The translations under genes were made by a program, and so were the position numbers. From Clostridiales bacterium UBA8153 (GTDB lineage Bacteria; Bacillota; Sulfobacillia; UBA8153), in contig DMHJ01000042.1 in NCBI GenBank assembly GCA_003449495.1, positions 1 to 12,403 of the forward strand: a DNA stretch of 12,403 nucleotides, given 5' to 3'. This document shows positions 7,459-12,403 of the stretch, piece by piece; the stretch's first letter is position 1; each line of letters begins with the position of its first letter. The notes beneath the pieces are model-generated. The model saw nothing but the letters and a program-made list of their open reading frames with translations. It was not told the DNA's origin and did not search any database.

Positions 7459-7544
7459 TCCGCTTCCCTACGCTGGTACTAACCAGATCAGGTTCTGGGG
7501 TTGAGAGGCGCGCTCTCTCTCAGCCAACGGGCACCCCCAGCGGA
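7459..7544 (-). promoter_or_regulatory. TPP riboswitch (THI element) controlling thiDMEL
   Basis: Read on the - strand, the conserved THI-box blocks appear in order: GGGGTGCC (7537-7530), GGCTGAGA with its CTGAGA core at 7523-7518, ACCTGATCTGG (7493-7483) and CAGCGTAGGGAAG (7475-7463). The outer stem P1 pairs TCCGCT (7544-7539) with AGCGGA (7464-7459). GAGAG/CTCTC repeats form a variable stem after CTGAGA. This aptamer binds thiamine pyrophosphate and normally shuts off thiamine genes. Here it lies directly before thiD, so the whole operon is under end-product feedback. Confidence 0.96.
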
Positions 7545-7573
7545 GCATACCTTATACGCTTTTTGCCAGCTCG

Positions 7574-7602
7574 ATACTATCACAACGCCGGCCCCTTTTC
7601 AA
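7574..7602 (-). promoter_or_regulatory. Promoter of the thiamine operon
   Basis: On the - strand TTGAAA (7602-7597) and TAGTAT (7579-7574) are separated by exactly 17 bp. Transcription would begin about 20-25 nt before the aptamer. The -35 lies in the loop of an inverted repeat (7585-7623), and a second possible -10, TATAAG, lies at 7556-7551 without a good -35. Confidence 0.6.
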
Positions 7603-7623
7603 GGCTCACCCCAGAGCCGGCGT
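7585..7623 (-). terminator. Inverted repeat at the end of the M20 gene
   Basis: GCCGGCGT (7616-7623) and ACGCCGGC (7585-7592) are perfect 8-bp partners with a 23-nt loop that contains a nested GGCTC/GAGCC pairing. It begins in the M20 stop codon and could end that transcript. The thi promoter is laid over it: the -35 is in the loop and the -10 follows the stem. There is no clear T-tract. Confidence 0.4.
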
Positions 7624-8903
7624 CACAACCCGCGGCCATCATGGAACCGGAAGGCGGCCACTGCCGGTGTAACTGCGGTTTGAGCGGGCCGGCCGGACTC
7701 CGGTCCCGGCGCTGCCGCCGGGCGAGTCCCGGAGGTTTTCTCCCTGAACTCCCGCAAGACGTTTTCCCGTACTCTGTCATCCAGGATGTAATCGAGGGCC
7801 AGGTAAGCCAGGGCCCGGGCGGCCCGGCCGGCCGCCTGTTGGCCCGGCCGATCCAGGGTAGCGGCGGCAAACTCGCGGCTATGGCCCGCTACTTCCGGCG
7901 GCGCCATGGCATACATGAACTGAAGGGTGGGTACCACCCAGCTGACGTTGCCCACGTCCGTAACCCCGCCTCCGGTGCCCGGCACCGGGGGTTCCGGGGC
8001 AAACCCCAGCTGCTCCAAGTGGCCGGCGCACGCTTGGACCAACGCCGGAACGTGCATGGCGTCTCTGAACAGCGGTTCGTAGTAGGCGAAGTCGACGGAG
8101 GCCCCGGTAGCCAACGCGGCGCCGCGCGCGCAATCTATGACCCGCGGAATCACCACTTCCTCCAGGTAGCGGCAGTCGGCGGCGCGCAGGGAAAACCGGC
8201 CCACGGCCAGTTCCGGCACGACGTTAGCCACCTCCCCACCTTTGACGATGATGCCGGGCATGCGTACGTCATCTCTCAGGTGCAGCCGCAGCGTACGCAT
8301 GGAAAGGTAGGTGTGGATCAGGGCGTCCAGGGCATTGATGCCCGCCTGGGGATGGGCGCCGGCATGGGCGGTCCTGCCCGCAAAGCGGATCTCCAGGGCG
8401 TGGGAGGCCCACGACGGCCAGCCCACACGAGTTCTAGGACCCGGGTGAGCGATGAGGGCCAGGTCCACCCCCTGGAACGACCCGGCCTCCACCATGGCGA
8501 TCTTTCCGCCCACGGTCTCTTCGGCGGGAGTACCCAGGACCATGATGCGCACCGCCGGTAGGGCCAGCTCCTGCAGGACCAGAGCGGCGCCCACCGCCGT
8601 GGCCGCTATAAGATTGTGGCCGCACCCGTGGCCCACGGCCGGGAGCGCGTCGTACTCGGCCATAAAGGCGATGGTCGGCCCGGGCCCGCCCGTCACCGCT
8701 GAGAACGCCGTGGGCAGGCCGGCCAGACCTGGCTCGACCTGAAACCCACGCTCCGCCAAGAGCCGGGAAAGATAGGCGGCGGCCCGGTGTTCTTCCAGCC
8801 CGAGTTCCGGGTGCTCGTACAGGAAGGTGGAGATGCTCCTGATGGTGGCTTCCAGCCGCGCCGCTTTGGCATCGACCAGAGCCTTGGCCTCGTGCAACTG
8901 CAT
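7623..8903 (-). CDS. M20-family amidohydrolase / dipeptidase (ACY1L2 / AbgB-like)
   Basis: This is a metal-dependent amide hydrolase of 426 aa. The catalytic domain shows MAEYDALPAVGHGCGHN (81-97), with Cys94 and His96 of the M20D-type metal site, the Glu128-Glu129 pair of GTPAEE, GRTAHAGAHP (176-185), GTGGGVTDVGNVS (309-321) and a late His341 in GHSREF. The AEYDALP and TDVGNVS segments match the aminoacylase-1-like-2 / p-aminobenzoyl-glutamate hydrolase B group, which cut N-acyl or dipeptide bonds; the substrate here is unknown. ATG 8903 has GGGAGGT (8917-8911) with 7-nt spacing. The gene runs in the same direction as the thiamine operon and ends about 220 nt before thiD, but the operon has its own promoter and riboswitch. 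The thiamine-salvage enzyme YlmB is also an M20 protein, so a role in thiamine breakdown-product salvage is possible but unproven. Confidence 0.88.
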   Translation of the reverse strand: MQLHEAKALVDAKAARLEATIRSISTFLYEHPELGLEEHRAAAYLSRLLAERGFQVEPGLAGLPTAFSAVTGGPGPTIAFMAEYDALPAVGHGCGHNLIAATAVGAALVLQELALPAVRIMVLGTPAEETVGGKIAMVEAGSFQGVDLALIAHPGPRTRVGWPSWASHALEIRFAGRTAHAGAHPQAGINALDALIHTYLSMRTLRLHLRDDVRMPGIIVKGGEVANVVPELAVGRFSLRAADCRYLEEVVIPRVIDCARGAALATGASVDFAYYEPLFRDAMHVPALVQACAGHLEQLGFAPEPPVPGTGGGVTDVGNVSWVVPTLQFMYAMAPPEVAGHSREFAAATLDRPGQQAAGRAARALAYLALDYILDDRVRENVLREFREKTSGTRPAAAPGPESGRPAQTAVTPAVAAFRFHDGRGL

Positions 8904-9084
8904 GCCTGATACCTCCCAAGAACGGTGATGCTTGCATACTGGGGAGACTGCTGTGTCATCCGGGCTTGATTCTCCATGGCGGGCGCCCTATCCTCCTGGA
9001 AGGACTCCCGCTGGCCACGCCGAAGCTGCGCCGGGCTACCGGGCCTGGCCGCCGTCTGGCCGCATTCACCGGATGGGAAGAGCT

Positions 9085-9088
9085 GGAG
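9085..9088 (+). promoter_or_regulatory. Shine-Dalgarno site that fixes the Nudix gene start
   Basis: GGAG lies 7 nt before ATG 9096. An earlier in-frame ATG at 8976 would add 40 Arg/Trp/Pro-rich residues that do not belong to the Nudix fold. Confidence 0.6.
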
Positions 9089-9095
9089 TAAAGGC

Positions 9096-9491
9096 ATGCA
9101 GCAACAGCTACCCGTAGTAGTAGTGGCCGGCCTCATCGAACGCAACGGTGCCGTGCTCCTGGCTACCCGGCCCCCGGGCAGCCATTTGGAGCACCGCTGG
9201 GAACTGCCCGGCGGTAAGCTGGGGCCGGGCGAGTCGCCAGAAGGGGCCCTGTCCAGGGAACTCCGGGAGGAGTTGGGGCTTGAGGTGGAAGTGGGCGGCA
9301 TATTCCACGTCCACTACCACGCCTATGCATCTGGTGCCATCCTCCTTTTGGTCTATCACTGCCGGCTTATGTCAGGAGAGCCCCGGGGTCTTGAGGGCCA
9401 AGCCTGCGCCTGGATACCCCGGGAACGCCTGCTGGAGGTGCCCTTGGCGCCGGCGGATGTTCCTGCCGCCCGGGTGCTGGCCGGGCTCTAG
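9096..9491 (+). CDS. Nudix hydrolase, MutT-like NTP pyrophosphohydrolase
   Basis: MutT-type enzymes hydrolyse (oxidised or modified) nucleoside triphosphates to monophosphates and pyrophosphate, cleaning the nucleotide pool. The 131-aa product has a complete Nudix box, G40 to L62 (GX5EX7REUXEEXGU). Its catalytic helix REELREEL-type core reads R54-E55-L56-R57-E58-E59-L60-G61-L62. The WELPGGK stretch (35-41) and the C-terminal CAWIPRERL...PLAPADVP pattern are typical of the MutT / NudG-like subgroup. The substrate (8-oxo-dGTP or CTP-type) cannot be decided. The gene is divergent from the M20 gene, with 192 bp between start codons and no strong promoter seen by eye in that gap. Confidence 0.9.
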   Translation: MQQQLPVVVVAGLIERNGAVLLATRPPGSHLEHRWELPGGKLGPGESPEGALSRELREELGLEVEVGGIFHVHYHAYASGAILLLVYHCRLMSGEPRGLEGQACAWIPRERLLEVPLAPADVPAARVLAGL

Positions 9492-9523
9492 CGACCAGGG
9501 CGGGCAGGAAGACCTGGGGGTGG

Positions 9524-9557
9524 CGGGAAGCCGAGGTCGTCGAGGGCGAGCTTCCCG
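9524..9557 (+). terminator. Inverted repeat after the Nudix gene
   Basis: CGGGAAGC (9524-9531) and GCTTCCCG (9550-9557) form a perfect 8-bp stem with an 18-nt loop, 33 nt after the Nudix stop. No T-run follows, so its role as a terminator is uncertain. Confidence 0.3.
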
Positions 9558-9667
9558 GTGCCGCCTCGCGCGGGCTACCCCCTCTGGCCGGGCGTGCGAC
9601 TTGTTTTGTCCGAAAGGATTCTGCCTGCCCCGGCCGAACATGGTGGAACCATTAGGGAGGGAGAACC

Positions 9668-10669
9668 GTGAACATCCTGCTTACCGGGGCGACCGGGTTT
9701 GTCGGAAGGCGTGTGGCCCAAAGCCTGGTCAAGGCCGGGCACCGGCTCACGGCCCTGGTCAGGCCCACCAGCCAGGAGCGATACCTCCGCCGGCTGGAGT
9801 CCGCCGGGGTACGCCTGTTCCGGGGCGATGTGACCGATGGATCCTCGGTGGAGCAGGCCCTGGTGGGCGCGGAGGCCGTGGTGCACTGTGCAGCACACGT
9901 GCAGGACTGGGGGGCGCGGGAACCTTTCTACCGGGCCAACGTGTTGGGCACCGGCCAGGTGGCATCGGCGTTGGCCCGCTCGGGGGCGAGCCGGTTGGTG
10001 CATATCAGCACCACCGACGTGTATGGGTACCCGCACCGGTTGCAGGTAACGGAGGAGCACCCGCTGGTGTCCCGTAACTACTACAACGACACCAAGCTGT
10101 TGGGAGAACGGCGGGTGCTGGAACTGGCGGGTGACCGGAGCATCATCCTGCGCCCGGCGAGCATCTACGGTCCGGGCTCCCGCTCTTTTGTCGTGGACTT
10201 TATCACCCAGATCCGCCAGGGCTTCTTCCCCTTCTTTCGATCCCGCCGGATCATCGCCGGGATGACTTACGTGGATAACCTGGCCGATGCCGTGCTCTTG
10301 GCCTTGGCGGCGCCCCAAGCCGGCGGCCGGGCCTACAATATCACCGACGGCTCGGCGGTCACCTGGGAAGAGTTTGTGGACGCCTTGGCCGGCCTGGCCG
10401 GCGTCTCCGTGCGGAAGCCGGTGCTGCCGTATGCCGTGGCGTACCCGGCGGGAGTAGCCATGGAAGGCGCCAATATCCTGCTCCGTGGCAAGTCGCGGCC
10501 CCTGCTGACCCGGATGGCCGTGCAGCTGCTAGGGACGCATCAGGACTTCTCCATTGCCCGGGCCCAATCGGAACTGGGGTATACCCCGCGCGTGGATTTT
10601 GCCCAGGGCATGGAGCTGACGGCGCAGTGGCTGAGGGAGGAGGGGATCATTCGAGGGGAACGCGCTTAA
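9668..10669 (+). CDS. NAD(P)-dependent epimerase/dehydratase, extended SDR family
   Basis: An extended short-chain dehydrogenase of 333 aa. The Rossmann motif is GATGFVG (7-13), followed by GDVTD (53-57) and HCAAHVQD. The catalytic Ser/Thr segment is STTDVYG (114-120), the active-site pair Tyr139-Lys143 is in YNDTK, and RPASIYGPG (162-170) and the TYVDNLADA segment follow. The YGPG and YVDNL features also fit 3-beta-hydroxysteroid-dehydrogenase-like or sugar-nucleotide epimerase members; the substrate is not readable from sequence. The GTG start at 9668 is supported by GGGAGGGAG (GGAGG at 9656-9660, 7-nt spacing), and the TAA stop lies at 10667-10669. No sugar or cell-wall genes sit beside it, so context gives no pathway. 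Confidence 0.92.
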   Translation: MNILLTGATGFVGRRVAQSLVKAGHRLTALVRPTSQERYLRRLESAGVRLFRGDVTDGSSVEQALVGAEAVVHCAAHVQDWGAREPFYRANVLGTGQVASALARSGASRLVHISTTDVYGYPHRLQVTEEHPLVSRNYYNDTKLLGERRVLELAGDRSIILRPASIYGPGSRSFVVDFITQIRQGFFPFFRSRRIIAGMTYVDNLADAVLLALAAPQAGGRAYNITDGSAVTWEEFVDALAGLAGVSVRKPVLPYAVAYPAGVAMEGANILLRGKSRPLLTRMAVQLLGTHQDFSIARAQSELGYTPRVDFAQGMELTAQWLREEGIIRGERA

Positions 10670-11138
10670 GGTCGCCGGTGTGCACCTTTCGCCTGGGGCA
10701 CCAGGCAACAGCTACTCGCGTGCCTGCCGGCAGGCGTGTAGCCTGGATCGGAACCGTCCTGGACAGGCTCCCCGGTCTGGCCGCGGCACCTCTCCCCGGG
10801 GCGGCGCCATGCGGGGAGCATCGCCTGCCCGCCCGGGGGCCGTGATATGCGTAGGTATGCTGCCGTTATCCCTTTCCACGCTCACCCCCGACGTCCCGCC
10901 GCTACCCCGGGTGGTGGGCGCCGGAGCTCCCGCGCATGAGGCATGCAGCCATTGACAGACACAGCCGCGTAGGGCGTGAGGTTGGGCTCCGTCGTGCCGG
11001 CACCTCCAGGTCCATGCTTCTGCCTGCTTTAGCCGGAACCTGCGGTCTGTCGTTTGCTGTAGGCAAAGCTTCTGGCAGGAGTTTGCCTTCTCCTGTGGAA
11101 GGACTCCGCGATGCTGGTGACTGCGGAGGAGGAGAGAC
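10670..11138 (+). other. 469-bp gene-less gap rich in inverted repeats
   Basis: No open frame here has both a ribosome site and protein-like character. Perfect inverted repeats are dense: GCCTGG/CCAGGC with a 4-nt loop (10691-10706), a 14-bp palindrome GCCTGCCGGCAGGC (10722-10735), and CTCCCCG/CGGGGAG (10792-10798 with 10812-10818). The first lies 22 nt after the epimerase stop and may end its transcript. The last about 90 nt hold the folded leader of the next gene. A TTGACA at about 10954 lacks a matching -10. The GC richness makes some short palindromes expected by chance. Confidence 0.5.
11053..11134 (+). promoter_or_regulatory. Leader with mutually exclusive hairpins before the opine-dehydrogenase-like gene
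   Basis: Three overlapping pairings exist: TTTGC/GCAAA (11053-11057 with 11063-11067), AGGCAAA/TTTGCCT (11061-11067 with 11082-11088), and CAGGAG/CTCCTG (11076-11081 with 11090-11095). The second excludes the first because they share AGGCAAA. It also excludes the third, whose loop holds one arm of the second. A separate CTCCGC/GCGGAG stem (11104-11109 with 11123-11128) includes the first bases of the GGAGGAGGAG ribosome site (11125-11134). This could be a translational or transcriptional switch, but no known riboswitch class was recognised. Confidence 0.4.
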
Positions 11139-12251
11139 ATGGACAAACCCATAGCGGTGTTGGGCGGAGGCCACGGTGGCCACTGCATGGCGGCGGAGTT
11201 GGCCCTCCAGGGCCATGCGGTGCGCCTGTTCGAGTTGCCCGAGTTTGCCGGGCGCATGCAGGCAGTGTTTGACTCCCGCAAGATCAAGCTTTCCGGCATT
11301 GGCATCCAGGGCTGGGCCGGCTTGGAGCAGGTCACCACCCAGGCCGCCGAGGCCCTGCAGGGAGTGGAGTTTGTCCACTTCGTGGTACCCGCCTTCGCCC
11401 AGGAGGCCTTTTTTGACGCCGCCCTACCCCACCTGCGCGATGGGCAGACGGCGGTGGTGTGGGCGGGAGACTTTGGCTCACTGCGCCTCTCCCACCGGGT
11501 GCGCACGATGCGTCCACGCCTGCGACTGAATATCGTGGAGACACATACGCTGCCCTACGGCACCCGGCTGGTGGAGCCGGGCCACGTGGCGTTGCTGCTG
11601 ACCGCTCCCGTGGTGCTGGCTTCGGCGCTGCCGGCCGCCCGGAACCCGGAGGTCATCCCGGCGCTGAGCGCGTATTTCCCGTGTGTAAAGCCGGGGGGGA
11701 ATGCCATCGCCGCGGCCCTGTCCAACCCCAACCCCATGGTGCATCCTCCGGGCTCTCTCCTCAACGTGGGTCGCATCCAGTACACCAACGGGGAGTTCTG
11801 GATGTACCGCGAAGGCATCACCGAGGCGGTGGCCCGGGTGATCCGCGCTATCTACGAGGAACTGGCGCAAGTAGCGAAGGCCTACCAATCAGAGCTGCTG
11901 CCCTTCCAGGATGGCGACTTCCGGACTACCGCCAGCATCATGGGAGCGTCGTTTGTGGCCCCCTTCGATACTATCGGCGCAATCGCCGCGGTTAAGGGAC
12001 CCACCAGCATTCATCACCGGTACATCACCGAGGATCTCCCCTACGGGCTGGTGCCCGCTTCCCAGCTGGCCCGCAAAGCCGGGTTGAGCACGCCCCTGGT
12101 GGACTCCATCGTCCACCTGGGGTCATCGGTGTGCGGTGTGGACTTCTGGAAGAGCGGCCGTACCCTGGAAACCCTGGGGCTGGCCGGCCTGAGTGTGGAG
12201 GAAATCACCTGCCTGGTGTTGGGGTGCGACGCTTCCCCATGCTGCCCTTAG
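11139..12251 (+). CDS. NAD/NADP octopine/nopaline dehydrogenase family protein
   Basis: Opine dehydrogenases reductively condense an amino acid's amino group with a 2-oxo acid using NAD(P)H; the family also includes enzymes of unknown substrate. The 370-aa product starts with a Rossmann domain, GGGHGGH (9-15), and has ETHTLPYG (134-141). Its C-terminal octopine-dehydrogenase-type domain contains NPNPMVHPPGSLLN (196-209), where His202 matches the conserved active-site histidine region of the family, and TEDLPYGLVP (297-306). ATG 11139 follows GGAGGAGGAG with close spacing. The Cys-rich end (CDASPCCP) looks unusual but may be only a variable tail. It could instead be a related ketopantoate- or glycerol-3-phosphate-like dehydrogenase, though the NPNP...H motif favours the opine group. 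Substrates are not inferable, and the neighbours do not include a synthase or transporter that would suggest a metallophore role. Confidence 0.87.
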   Translation: MDKPIAVLGGGHGGHCMAAELALQGHAVRLFELPEFAGRMQAVFDSRKIKLSGIGIQGWAGLEQVTTQAAEALQGVEFVHFVVPAFAQEAFFDAALPHLRDGQTAVVWAGDFGSLRLSHRVRTMRPRLRLNIVETHTLPYGTRLVEPGHVALLLTAPVVLASALPAARNPEVIPALSAYFPCVKPGGNAIAAALSNPNPMVHPPGSLLNVGRIQYTNGEFWMYREGITEAVARVIRAIYEELAQVAKAYQSELLPFQDGDFRTTASIMGASFVAPFDTIGAIAAVKGPTSIHHRYITEDLPYGLVPASQLARKAGLSTPLVDSIVHLGSSVCGVDFWKSGRTLETLGLAGLSVEEITCLVLGCDASPCCP

Positions 12252-12288
12252 CACCGACCCTTTTGGGGCGGCGGTCCCGGTAGGTGCT
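12250..12288 (+). terminator. Inverted repeat overlapping the stop of the opine-dehydrogenase-like gene
   Basis: AGCACC (12250-12255) pairs with GGTGCT (12283-12288), with an inner GACC/GGTC pairing (12256-12259 with 12273-12276). The stem starts inside the TAG stop codon. A CTTTT run lies in the loop rather than after the stem, so termination is uncertain. Confidence 0.35.
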
Positions 12289-12384
12289 GGGCGGATCGAG
12301 TAAACTGAGAGGAGGAAGGCCCGGCGAGGGAAGGGCGGTAGGGCACGGGGCTGTCCCCCGGGCCGCCGGGGCCGGGCCGGCTCT

Positions 12385-12403
12385 ATGTGGGACATCATCA
12401 TCA
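12385..12403 (+). CDS. Possible first codons of a further gene, cut by the window end
   Basis: ATG at 12385 begins M-W-D-I-I-I and the frame is still open at the edge; upstream it is open back to TAA at 12301. A start of this kind is common in FAD/NAD-binding proteins with an N-terminal beta strand, but six residues cannot support a family. The best Shine-Dalgarno-like run, GAGAGGAGG (about 12307-12315), is about 70 nt upstream and too far to serve this ATG, which lowers confidence. Confidence 0.25.

Noticed and set aside
7425..8561. 378-codon + strand frame opposite the M20 gene and riboswitch
   Set aside because: It is antisense to a clear M20 protein and the TPP aptamer, and no family motif is visible.
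8976..9095. A 40-residue N-terminal extension of the Nudix protein from ATG 8976
   Set aside because: The extension lacks Nudix character, and ATG 9096 has a GGAG site with good spacing and gives normal family length.
10712..11506. 264-codon - strand frame over the palindrome-rich gap and the start of the opine-dehydrogenase-like gene
   Set aside because: It overlaps the Rossmann domain coding region in antisense and has no motif or ribosome site.
1..12403. CRISPR array, tRNA, rRNA or complete insertion sequence
   Set aside because: No regularly spaced direct repeats, no tRNA cloverleaf or rRNA-like conserved blocks, and no transposase motifs with terminal inverted repeats were seen by eye.

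Overview
The window is GC-rich (by eye roughly two thirds G+C) bacterial DNA with strong purine-rich Shine-Dalgarno sites (GGAGG type), several GTG starts and a TPP riboswitch followed by a terminator-like hairpin. Together with a butyryl-CoA-type acyl-CoA dehydrogenase and an opine-dehydrogenase-like protein, this suggests a high-GC, probably anaerobic member of the Firmicutes (Clostridia or relatives). That assignment is inference; the window has no rRNA or other taxonomic marker.

Left part, + strand: the 3' part of a soluble lytic transglycosylase gene that enters from outside the window (1-1658), a short gap with a plausible promoter, and a complete acyl-CoA dehydrogenase (1763-2920). Next comes about 1.18 kb without a convincing intact gene (2921-4099). 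It holds a perfect GC-rich hairpin and, on the - strand, what looks like the decayed tail of a nucleotidyltransferase-like gene.

Middle, - strand: a compact thiamine operon transcribed right to left, thiD-thiM-thiE-thiL (7400 down to 4100). Each junction overlaps (38, 4 and 23 nt), and the Shine-Dalgarno sites lie inside the preceding genes. It is preceded by a canonical TPP aptamer (7459-7544), a terminator-like hairpin (7421-7448) and a promoter (about 7574-7602). The four enzymes phosphorylate HMP and hydroxyethylthiazole, join them, and phosphorylate TMP to TPP. ThiC and the thiazole-synthesis genes are absent here, so the locus can run as a salvage module. Directly upstream in the same direction is an M20-family amidohydrolase gene (7623-8903), whose link to thiamine is untested.

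Right part, + strand: a MutT-type Nudix hydrolase (9096-9491) divergent from the M20 gene, an extended-SDR NAD-dependent epimerase/dehydratase (9668-10669), and a 469-bp gap rich in inverted repeats (10670-11138). Then comes an octopine/nopaline-dehydrogenase-family protein (11139-12251), whose leader carries overlapping alternative hairpins. The window ends with what may be the first codons of another gene (12385 onward).

Most of the window is recognisable housekeeping or accessory metabolism. I do not see an obviously new multi-gene system. The points most worth a second look are the folded leader of the opine-dehydrogenase-like gene, the M20 gene beside the thiamine operon, and the decayed 1.18-kb region.
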